Of a DNA stretch of 64,000 nt, positions 16,648-22,327 are shown in pieces. The stretch is from an uncultured Prevotella sp. GTDB taxonomy: Bacteria; Bacteroidota; Bacteroidia; Bacteroidales; Bacteroidaceae. Position 1 is the stretch's first letter. Each line of letters starts with the position of its first letter. The stretch spans positions 1-64,000 of the forward strand of contig USJD01000001.1 in the NCBI GenBank assembly GCA_900554835.1, in the 5' to 3' direction. Made by a program: the position numbers and the translations under genes. Below the pieces are notes generated by a model, which had not been told where the DNA came from, ran no database searches, and worked only from the letters and a program-made list of their open reading frames with translations.

Positions 16648-16721
16648 TGGCTCAGACGGTTGGATTCGAACCAACATAATACCTCCGGTGCGGTGCTACT
16701 GCCAGATTGAGCTACGTCTGA
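16648..16721 (-). tRNA. tRNA-like gene lacking an anticodon loop
   Basis: Acceptor TCAGACG/CGTCTGA, D-loop AATCTGGCAG, T-arm GTTGG-TTCGAAT-CCAAC and encoded GCCA are all normal. The anticodon arm has shrunk to ACCG-CA-CCGG: about nine bases including the whole loop are missing and no U33 exists. It should be aminoacylatable only if identity lies elsewhere; it cannot decode. Confidence 0.6.
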
Positions 16722-16799
16722 ATATATTACCACACTCTCGTAGTGGCCAACGCCAACTGTATTCTTCTTGTTTACAGCTTGTAACTATGTTGGCTTATT

Positions 16800-16850
16800 C
16801 CACATTGCTGTCCGCTCTTCTACCGGATGACACACTCCCAACGTATGTGG
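16800..16850 (-). ncRNA. Stem-closed RNA element with ACAGCA motif
   Basis: CCACAT and ATGTGG close a 51-nt segment; an inner CCG..CGG hairpin is followed by ACAGCA and then directly by the closing strand. Same order as the tRNA insertions: outer strand, hairpin, ACAGCA, outer strand. Confidence 0.45.
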
Positions 16851-16888
16851 TTTCAATTCCAGTTAGATAGCTTTTCTAACGGCGGGGA

Positions 16889-16973
16889 TGGTGGGCCAGA
16901 TTGGTGTCGATCCAATTATTCCCGAAGGAGACGGGTTTACAGCCCGTTGCGTTTGCCGATTCGCTACTGACCC
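16889..16973 (-). tRNA. tRNA-Tyr(GTA)
   Basis: Class II tRNA: acceptor GGGTCAG/CTGGCCC (one mismatch), anticodon loop CTGTAAA on ACGGG/CCCGT, short variable arm CTCCTTCGGGAA, encoded ACCA. Confidence 0.9.
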
Positions 16974-17011
16974 ATATTAATGGCAGTTTATTGAGATGCC
17001 AGCTCATTTAT

Positions 17012-17914
17012 TTATCTGAGATCGATGACAGGAGTTGTACCGTTGCCACCATAATAGGTAGGATACTTACCATCCCAATGCTGTGCGTAAGTATAATCGA
17101 TTAGCGCATTTGTTAGAGACGCTGCGACCTTTGCATTTGCTTCTGCTTCAGCTTCTGCACGAATCCGAGTTGCTTCTGCTTCGGCCTGAGCCTTAGCAAC
17201 CATTGCATCTGCATCAGCCTGTGCCTGAATTACCTGAACCTTGGCCGCAGCTTCAGCTTCAATAACTTCCTGCTCGGCACGAGTCTGCGCAGTGAGCTTA
17301 TTCTGTGCTGCAACCTGCTTTGCTTCAACAGCATCGGTAAATACATCGGTGAAATCCATATTTTCAACAGAGGTGGAAACAAGCTCTATGTTGTAATTAA
17401 TTAGCTTCTCAGAAAGATCCGTCTCTATTGCTGAAGCAAGTTCACTTCTCATGCCCACTAGCTCTTCCGCAGTATATCGTGCGCAAACTGTCTTAACTGA
17501 CTCGGTAATACAAGGCATAATAACGGTTTCATAATAATGAGTGCCGATAGTAGAATAAATCGTCATTGCATCACTCTTACTAATCTGGAAGTTAATTGTA
17601 TAAGTCATAGATACTTCCTGAATATCAGAAGAGAAACACATCAAATCAATACTCTGTTTCTGTACTCGATTATCCATCTTAACTATCTTCTGCCACGGAG
17701 CTTTTAGATGAAAGCCTGAATCCAGTGTATAATTCTCAACCTTACCAAATGTAGTGACGATACCAGTGTTGCCAGTAGGGACTTTGGTGAAACAAGAGAG
17801 AATTATAATCAGAACAAGCAGTGCCCCTATAGCGCACCCCATTATTCTGCCCCAACGAGGATAAACATCTGTATCCCCATACCGATCAGTTACTGTTCTT
17901 ACGAAAAATGACAT
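17012..17914 (-). CDS. SPFH/prohibitin-family membrane protein
   Basis: A single membrane helix at about residues 25-46 (GCAIGALLVLIIILSCF) is followed by an SPFH domain starting PTGNTGIVTTFGKV. From about 205 to 275 there is an Ala/Glu/Gln-rich coiled coil as in HflC, stomatin and prohibitin. Such proteins form membrane rings that regulate proteases such as FtsH or make microdomains. A start with AGGAGAAAAAGGG ahead of ATG fits. In a phage it may influence the host membrane or lysis-lysogeny proteolysis; this is inference. Confidence 0.88.
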   Translation of the reverse strand: MSFFVRTVTDRYGDTDVYPRWGRIMGCAIGALLVLIIILSCFTKVPTGNTGIVTTFGKVENYTLDSGFHLKAPWQKIVKMDNRVQKQSIDLMCFSSDIQEVSMTYTINFQISKSDAMTIYSTIGTHYYETVIMPCITESVKTVCARYTAEELVGMRSELASAIETDLSEKLINYNIELVSTSVENMDFTDVFTDAVEAKQVAAQNKLTAQTRAEQEVIEAEAAAKVQVIQAQADADAMVAKAQAEAEATRIRAEAEAEANAKVAASLTNALIDYTYAQHWDGKYPTYYGGNGTTPVIDLR

Positions 17915-17944
17915 CCCTTTTTCTCCTTTCTTTTAGTACTTTTT

Positions 17945-18028
17945 TGGGGGCTGAAGCACAGGAGTCGAACCTGTTATCTCTGCGTTATGAGCGCAGTGTG
18001 GTTTATATATCCGTTCCACTCGCCAGCC
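17945..18028 (-). tRNA. tRNA-Met(CAT), unusual acceptor and D-loop
   Basis: Anticodon stem CTGCG/CGCAG with loop CTCATAA, T-arm ACAGG-TTCGACT-CCTGT, encoded CCA. The D-loop is about 14 nt and the acceptor pairs GGCTG/CAGCC only, with TT bulged before GC. Could also be an Ile(CAT) species. No initiator features. Confidence 0.78.
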
Positions 18029-18029
18029 A

Positions 18030-18105
18030 TGGCACTCCCAGTGAGGATTGAACTCACGCCTGCGGCTTGAAAGGCCACCAACTTAGCCAACTTGTCCATG
18101 GGAGC
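18030..18105 (-). tRNA. tRNA-Glu(TTC)
   Basis: Acceptor GCTCCCA/TGGGAGT, anticodon stem GTGGC/GCCGC with loop CTTTCAA, T-arm GTGAG-TTCAATC-CTCAC, encoded GCCA. It nearly abuts the Met gene. Confidence 0.9.
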
Positions 18106-18109
18106 AAAA

Positions 18110-18150
18110 TGTACGTTACTGCCGATTTATGGAGTTCGTTTGAACGTACA
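18110..18150 (-). ncRNA. Stem-closed element with GGCAGTA motif
   Basis: TGTACGTT and AACGTACA pair perfectly over eight bases; GGCAGT precedes the 3' strand as in the Lys insertion. Interior 25 nt. Confidence 0.4.
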
Positions 18151-18167
18151 AGTCAACATAGTCTCCG

Positions 18168-18251
18168 TGGTACCGCCGACGTGTTCGACCACGCAATCTC
18201 TTTCGAGCCTTGGTTTTTGAGACCAAGATGTATACATTCCATCACGGCGGC
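18168..18251 (-). tRNA. tRNA-Leu(CAA)
   Basis: Class II tRNA: acceptor GCCGCCG/CGGCGGT, anticodon stem TTGGT/ACCAA with loop CTCAAAA, short variable arm, encoded ACCA. Confidence 0.88.
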
Positions 18252-18287
18252 ATATAAATTGGTAGTTTAATGACTTACCAAGGTCAA

Positions 18288-19004
18288 TTAATTTTGTGCT
18301 GTATTTATTCCATAAACATCAAACCATGTTTGTTTTGATTTACGATAATAATTTTTCGGCAAATCATTAAGCATTTTATTAATAAGACATTTTGTTAAAT
18401 CAAATCCATATTTTTTAATATATTTATCAATTGTCAATAACCCTAATCCTAATTTACCTGCCCACTGTCTACCAGTAAGTGTTTCTCCATTTATAGAAAT
18501 CCAATTTACATCACCCGATTTACGAGCATTTTCTTCAAGTGTAATCCATTGGCAATTTTCTGGGCAATAATCTTTATCAGATTCAATTCTATCAATAGTT
18601 AAATTATCTTCGTATCCATTTTCCAATGCCCATTGTTCAAATTGTAAAGGATTTAATCTCCATTCATCGTAAATTTTTATTCCTTTCCCGCCATATATTT
18701 TATAATTTTTATCATTTTTATTATAGCATCTTTGTATCATGCCCTTAAATATGTTTCCAATTCTTTTATTATTCCATTTATATCCATATGTAAGATATTC
18801 CCCATTAGCTCTTTTATGATTACATATTGTAGTTACGCTCTTTTCTCCCGCTATTGCTCCATAATGGCTATATTTATGATAACCACATTCTGTACATATA
18901 CAATCATAAATCCAATGTTTGTATTTATCTTTCTCTGGCAAAACATCAGATATATAATAAATACCATGCGTTTCACCAATATGAATCTTAGGGTCTATCA
19001 TCAT
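18288..19004 (-). CDS. Putative homing endonuclease (YGGKGI/ENCxW type)
   Basis: Centre has RCYNKNDKNYKIYGGKGIKIYDEW.. then NLTIDRIESDKDYCPENCQWIT, the signature of a common phage HNH-like endonuclease group, with Cys pairs (CICTEC near residue 38) before it. The C-terminus has a helix-turn-helix-like LTGRQWAGKLG. It is inserted among tRNA genes. Its last codons (ACA GCA CAA AAT TAA) are a copy of the conserved leader motif. Confidence 0.8.
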   Translation of the reverse strand: MMIDPKIHIGETHGIYYISDVLPEKDKYKHWIYDCICTECGYHKYSHYGAIAGEKSVTTICNHKRANGEYLTYGYKWNNKRIGNIFKGMIQRCYNKNDKNYKIYGGKGIKIYDEWRLNPLQFEQWALENGYEDNLTIDRIESDKDYCPENCQWITLEENARKSGDVNWISINGETLTGRQWAGKLGLGLLTIDKYIKKYGFDLTKCLINKMLNDLPKNYYRKSKQTWFDVYGINTAQN

Positions 19005-19030
19005 GTCATCATCTCAATTGTCAAGATTTA

Positions 19031-19046
19031 ATTCGTCTTTCCGAAT
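19031..19046 (-). other. Hairpin with GAAAGA loop
   Basis: ATTCG-GAAAGA-CGAAT on the minus strand, upstream of the homing endonuclease. The same hexaloop on a different stem (CCTCG/CGGGG) occurs at 14928-14943 before tRNA-Thr. Confidence 0.4.
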
Positions 19047-19050
19047 CGCC

Positions 19051-19097
19051 AAGAACAATCAGTGCAAACAACCTACGCCACGTGAAGGCTTGTTCTT
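19051..19097 (-). ncRNA. Stem-closed element upstream of tRNA-Leu 3' end
   Basis: AAGAACAA and TTGTTCTT pair over eight bases around 31 nt. Lies directly after the Leu(TAA) gene in transcription order. No frame. Confidence 0.35.
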
Positions 19098-19105
19098 TGT
19101 AGGTC

Positions 19106-19235
19106 TGCGCGAAGTGGGATTCGAACCCACACGGTCTCTCGACCAGAGGATTTTTGGTGAGTATTATAGGTGCTGCCCCTACCAAAGCGCTGGCTATACT
19201 CAAGTCCTCTGTGGCTGCCTTTACACCATTCGCGC
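19106..19235 (-). tRNA. tRNA-Leu(TAA) with a 47-nt intron-like insertion
   Basis: Class II body: acceptor GCGCGAA/TTCGCGC, anticodon stem GAGGA/TCCTC, variable arm TGGTCGAGAGACCG, T-arm GTGGG-TTCGAAT-CCCAC. The loop is split after CTT by 47 nt (19155-19201); joining gives CTTAAAA, the Leu(TAA) loop. The insert begins GAGTAT and ends ATACTC-ACCA, with TAGG-GGCAGCA-CCTA inside, the same plan as in tRNA-Lys. The position equals that of cyanobacterial group I introns, but the size excludes that class. CCA not encoded. Confidence 0.85.
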
Positions 19236-19276
19236 ATATCATCGGGCAGCTTTTAAGTGATGCCCAGCACTTTCTC

Positions 19277-19334
19277 AAGACTCATAATATATTAATTCGG
19301 CTTTAATATCCCATAAAATTGCTGTATGAGTCTT
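19277..19334 (-). ncRNA. Y-RNA-like stem-closed element 4
   Basis: AAGACTCAT and ATGAGTCTT pair over nine bases; ACAGCAATTTTAT follows the 5' strand at once and an ATATTAA/TTAATAT hairpin fills the loop. Belongs to a family with the elements at 20.78-21.01 kb. Confidence 0.5.
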
Positions 19335-19341
19335 TATTTAC

Positions 19342-19448
19342 AAGACCTTTAAATTCTGTGAAGGCTGGATTCGAACCAGCATTTCATCCTTTATAGGGAT
19401 GGATCTTATCCATTTGATTACTTTACAATTCGTTGCTGTTAAGGTCTT
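19342..19448 (-). ncRNA. Element 5: closing stem around a complete tRNA-like fold
   Basis: AAGACCTT and AAGGTCTT close the element, AACAGCAACG follows the 5' strand, and the interior is the tRNA-like sequence at 19357-19427. A terminal stem plus tRNA-like module is the layout known for bacterial YrlA-type Y RNAs bound by Ro proteins; the Ro-like gene fragment ends six bases away. The link is inference. Confidence 0.5.
19357..19427 (-). tRNA. tRNA-like fold with anticodon ATA
   Basis: Acceptor TGTAAAG/CTTCACA (one A-C mismatch), D-arm ATC/GAT, anticodon stem CATCC/GGATG with loop CTATAAA, T-arm GCTGG-TTCGAAT-CCAGC. ATA is an unused anticodon in bacteria (A34, would read UAU), and the genome already has Tyr(GTA). 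No CCA. More likely a tRNA-like module than a decoder. Confidence 0.55.
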
Positions 19449-19453
19449 ATGTT

Positions 19454-20641
19454 TTACTTCATTGCAGCTTCCACTGCATCGTATCTCTCATCCATCAGAG
19501 TTTCAACAAGACACTCATAAGGGTCAGTCTTCCCGCTCATAACCATCTTACAAATATTTACCGAGAAACCGCTTACAAGTGCGACACCAAGGTCGTTCTC
19601 CTTTACAGGAATCGTACCAGTGCGAGAGTTAACATTCCAGAATACAAGTCTAGGGATCTTATATCCTGCATTTGCAAACTTCTGGCTAATGGTTTCAAAG
19701 AGTCTGTTATCAGGTCTTACACGTGTGGCCCACCAACTATAGTCACTAGTATTTTCACCACATGTCACACAGCCATCGAACTCCATGTCGCTGATGATAA
19801 GCACATTCTGAGGTATCTCTTCCTGTGTCATATGCCCCTTGATCGCAGTGGTAAGAATTAGGTCAAATACCTTTTCGATATTTGTATTCGCACACTCACT
19901 ATGAGCCAACGCAGTTTTAAGCTTATCATGAAGAGAATTACACTTGCTGAAATCTACAAGCTGAGGATTCTCAGAGAAGGTAATGTACTTATCCTTGAAA
20001 TCGCCAGAGCTATGCTCCGCAAAGTATATTGCCAGTGCATTTGCTACCTCAAGAGCGGTAACTCCGCTATTTCCACCTACATTAACGGTCATAGAACCAG
20101 AGCCATCGGCTACAACAATCGTATTGCCACAACCCTTTACCATATCAGGAAGTGCTTTCCAAAGAGCTTCAACAGTTGCATCCTTTGCTTTAAGGTTTGC
20201 GCTCCATCCATAAGCGTGATACTTATGTACAATGTCATGAGGGAATAGAGTACCCGCCTTAATCTTGGTTTCACCCTTTTCAAGCTTACCCAGATACTCT
20301 CTGCGACGTTCCTCGTCATTACGGAGGAAAGCGTTATTGTAGATTAGATTTGCACGAGAAGGAACTGCTTCATACTTGATGTTCCCCCACTGCTTCGCAG
20401 ACATCTTACGTTCTACAACATCAATGTAAGCACGAAGCTTAGAAAGAATCTTGCGATACTCACGCTCAGTGAGACCAATATTCTTGTAGATGTATCTTGC
20501 ATTCTGCTTAGTCTTCTCAGAAGAAGTATTAGGAGAAGGAAGCCACTTGGCGAGGAGGGATACTCCACTGTTCTTGTTCATACCATCCAGATCCACTTCA
20601 AGCTGCTTCTTGATGAAATCAAAAATCACACCATCAACATG
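19454..20641 (-). pseudogene. Ro60/TROVE-like (DUF2828-type) gene, C-terminal half
   Basis: The frame is open from 20641 leftwards. It continues helical repeats (FIKKQLEVDLDG..VSLLAKWLPSPNTSS, typical of DUF2828) and then a vWA-like domain with the metal site DGSGSM near residue 165 (counted from the GTG at 20629) and IISDMEFDG. The N-terminal half lies on the opposite strand at 21050-21427. Both broken ends share AGGCAT, so a segment of about 0.8 kb seems inverted. Ro-like proteins bind misfolded RNA and Y RNAs. Whether the GTG at 20629 makes a truncated protein is unknown. Confidence 0.82.
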
Positions 20642-20761
20642 CCTCCTGTAGCTCAGTTGGATAGAGCGCGTAAAATAACGTGTCTTGGGAAAGACGTAAA
20701 CAGCAATTTTACATATGGTCTGTTAAACCCGAGGTCGCAGGTTCGAGCCCTGCCGGGAGGC
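20641..20761 (+). tRNA. tRNA-Asn(GTT) with a 46-nt insertion; only plus-strand tRNA
   Basis: Acceptor of eight pairs GCCTCCTG/CGGGAGGC (the first G and last C could be -1 and 73), D-arm GCTC/GAGC, T-arm GCAGG-TTCGAGC-CCTGC. The stem CGGGT/ACCCG with loop CTGTTAA only forms when 20671-20716 are removed, i.e. a break between positions 28 and 29. The insert has outer pairing GTAAAAT/ATTTTAC, hairpin GTCTT-GGGA-AAGAC, then AAACAGCA and a four-base tail ATAT. It sits in the inverted segment, which explains the strand. Confidence 0.8.
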
Positions 20762-20778
20762 TTCGTAGAAATTACATA

Positions 20779-20832
20779 AAGGCACTTACAGCAATTTTAT
20801 TACATATGCAGGATATGAAGAAAGAGTGCCTT
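20779..20832 (+). ncRNA. Y-RNA-like stem-closed element 1
   Basis: AAGGCACT and AGTGCCTT close the 54-nt element; TACAGCAATTTTA and ACATATG follow the 5' strand, matching the Asn insertion over about 20 bases with one small gap. Confidence 0.5.
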
Positions 20833-20842
20833 GCTTAATAAA

Positions 20843-20931
20843 GAGACGCATATAGCAATATTAAAATTATTCTTTACTAAAATTTTTATTTCATCACATC
20901 CTATTGTGCTCCTAATTTATTTTTGCGTCTC
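20843..20931 (+). ncRNA. Y-RNA-like stem-closed element 2
   Basis: GAGACGCA and TGCGTCTC close an 89-nt A/T-rich element; the 5' strand is followed by TATAGCAATATT, a variant of the ACAGCAAT motif. Confidence 0.45.
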
Positions 20932-20946
20932 GATGAATAAACTCCA

Positions 20947-21008
20947 AAGACACATACAGCAAATATTTTTATAATAAGACTTTTAATCTTACTAATAAAA
21001 AGTGTCTT
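20947..21008 (+). ncRNA. Y-RNA-like stem-closed element 3
   Basis: AAGACAC and GTGTCTT close a 62-nt element with ATACAGCAAATATT after the 5' strand and an AAGA-CTTTTAA-TCTT hairpin inside. It ends in the leader of the Ro-like N-terminal fragment. Confidence 0.5.
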
Positions 21009-21049
21009 GGGATTTAGAAATAAATTCAAATAAAATGGAGGAAAGAAAA

Positions 21050-21427
21050 ATGTCTTTTATGAATGCAGTTAAGAACACTCTCAATGAGGAATACAATTAT
21101 TCCATGACTGAGAATGGAGCACTTGGTTATAAGACCAGTGGTAAGGCTCTTGTAGATCTGAACTTCGCTGTGGCTTCTATGAGAAGTATGAGCGAGAGTG
21201 AGATTTGCAAGAAGTTTACTAAGGCTTATGCCGAGAATCCTATGCTTGCAATGCGTTGGCTCTTTTTCGCAAGAGATGTTCGTGGTGGTCTTGGTGAGCG
21301 TAGATTGTTCAGAATTATTATTACCGATCTAGCAAAGAGTGATCCAGAGCTCGTGAAGCGTCTTATCCCTCTCATGGCTGAGTATGGAAGATATGACGAT
21401 ATATGGAGTCTCTTCGGAAGGCATATT
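21050..21427 (+). pseudogene. Ro60/TROVE-like (DUF2828-type) gene, N-terminal half
   Basis: ATG 21050 has GGAGGAAAG ahead of it. The 126 residues are the helical start of the family: KALVDLNFAVASMRS, NPMLAMRWLFFARDVRGGLGERRLFR, YGRYDDIWSLFG. After GGA AGG CAT the frame runs into a tRNA on the other strand and stops. Joining this point to the minus-strand half keeps the frame (..LFGRHVDGVIFDFIKKQ..). Confidence 0.82.
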
Positions 21428-21429
21428 TT

Positions 21430-21554
21430 TGCGATGAACAGGAATCGAACCTGTGACTGCAGCGCCTGATCTTTATTCTTCATAAACTTGCTGCTTGTGT
21501 CCAACTAGACACTTTAAAATAAAAGCCACCGTCATACCACTTGACTATCATCGC
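21430..21554 (-). tRNA. tRNA with about 50-nt insertion, identity unsure
   Basis: Acceptor GCGATGA/TCATCGC, D-arm GTCA/TGAC, T-arm ACAGG-TTCGATT-CCTGT are clear; anticodon stem GTGGC/GCTGC has two wobbles. An insert with outer pairing CTTTTATT/AATAAAG, hairpin GTGTC-TAGTTG-GACAC and AAGCAGCAAG separates the loop halves. Depending on the break, Gln, Leu or Glu-like anticodons arise, so none is given. It has its own strong promoter. Confidence 0.7.
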
Positions 21555-21590
21555 ATATCGTTGAGCCTTTTCAACTCTTGCTCAGGAGCT

Positions 21591-21635
21591 TTAATTTTGT
21601 ACTGTGATTATAGCACAAATAATTGAGTTTGTCAA
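21591..21635 (-). promoter_or_regulatory. Promoter with conserved leader motif (tRNA at 21.4 kb)
   Basis: Minus strand TTGACA 21630-21635, 17 bp, TATAAT 21607-21612, then CACAGTACAAAATTAA. Here the motif precedes a tRNA and not a protein gene. Confidence 0.85.
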
Positions 21636-21643
21636 TACCCTTT

Positions 21644-21967
21644 TCAGAATCTCTGAGTCACTTCAAACATTGCCGTATTCAGATCCTGAACAAATGCTTC
21701 AAGCTGCCGGTCATAAGCCTTGTAATACTTACGCATTAGCTTTTCCTTAGCAACCTTTTCCCCAATTTCGGGATTCCACTCATCTGCGGGGTGGCACTTT
21801 GCCACAGCTCTAAAAGATGAAGGCATAACATACTTGGTTAGGTCAAAACCAAGTGACTTCGTACAGGTTAGAACCTTTGCAATCTTGCTTGCTGCATCAT
21901 AGCGAGTGTTCTCCAGAACTGCGATAACCTCATTACGCTCCTTCAGATGATAGTACTTGATACCCAT
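21644..21967 (-). CDS. Hypothetical protein, 107 aa
   Basis: Start at MGIKYYHLKERN, directly behind the leader motif and a GAAAGGAC site; an upstream in-frame ATG lies inside the promoter and is rejected. Basic helical protein, no recognised family. Confidence 0.75.
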   Translation of the reverse strand: MGIKYYHLKERNEVIAVLENTRYDAASKIAKVLTCTKSLGFDLTKYVMPSSFRAVAKCHPADEWNPEIGEKVAKEKLMRKYYKAYDRQLEAFVQDLNTAMFEVTQRF

Positions 21968-21990
21968 TTTCTTTTTTGTCCTTTCTTGTT

Positions 21991-22035
21991 TTAATTTTGT
22001 ATTGTGATTATAACATAAACTTTCGAATTTGTCAA
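21991..22035 (-). promoter_or_regulatory. Promoter with conserved leader motif (107-aa gene)
   Basis: Minus strand TTGACA 22030-22035, 17 bp, TATAAT 22007-22012, then CACAATACAAAATTAA. Confidence 0.85.
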
Positions 22036-22086
22036 GCCCCTTCGTAACCATCCAAGGCCAAGTTGCTTACCTCATTCAGTGTCTGT

Positions 22087-22115
22087 ATTATAGCACATTC
22101 ATTCCGTCTTGTCAA
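22087..22115 (-). promoter_or_regulatory. Promoter of the tandem set, first
   Basis: TTGACA 22110-22115, 17 bp with TGTGC before TATAAT 22087-22092. Lacks the leader motif; no frame follows before the next promoter. Confidence 0.8.
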
Positions 22116-22198
22116 GAGGGTTTTGCTACTTTTTTTGATCGTCGAGAGGCAACAGCAGTATGTGCGTAAGTTTTGTATGTCACCTCTGACTGTGCCTT

Positions 22199-22227
22199 AT
22201 AATAGCACAGCTTTGCGGATTTGTCAA
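22199..22227 (-). promoter_or_regulatory. Promoter of the tandem set, second
   Basis: TTGACA 22222-22227, 17 bp ending TGTGC, TATTAT 22199-22204. The predicted transcript folds with AGAGG/CCTCT and has no gene. Confidence 0.8.
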
Positions 22228-22288
22228 GAGGTTAAGGGGAAGAAAATTAATGTAAGGAATTGGGTCTTACGCCCCTAACCTCTTAAGT
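22226..22288 (-). ncRNA. Candidate small RNA from the third tandem promoter
   Basis: The transcript start region (about 22288) begins with AAGAGGTTAGGGG, which pairs with CCCCTTAACCTCTT (one bulge, 13 pairs); inside GTAAG/CTTAC form a second hairpin. A short strongly folded RNA with a promoter of its own and no frame. The 3' arm overlaps the next -35 box, so it could also act on that promoter. Confidence 0.45.
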
Positions 22289-22294
22289 GGCTAT

Positions 22295-22323
22295 ACTATA
22301 TCACATTAATTGTGTTTTGTCAA
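22295..22323 (-). promoter_or_regulatory. Promoter of the tandem set, third
   Basis: TTGACA 22318-22323, 17 bp, TATAGT 22295-22300, placed right behind the polymerase stop codon. Confidence 0.8.
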
Positions 22324-22327
22324 GACC

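Noticed and set aside
14699..19235. Group I intron in tRNA-Leu(TAA) and tRNA-Lys
   Set aside because: The position is the classical one, but inserts of 47 and 66 nt are far below the minimum for a group I ribozyme and lack the P7 core and terminal G.
14699..21554. Archaeal/eukaryal bulge-helix-bulge introns
   Set aside because: The inner and outer helices are separated by asymmetric loops (about 3 against 7-8 nt), not by two three-base bulges on a four-pair helix, and the Asn insert lies in the stem.
22063..22278. Plus-strand frame of 71 codons in the tandem-promoter region
   Set aside because: It runs against three clear minus-strand promoters and has no ribosome site or family features.
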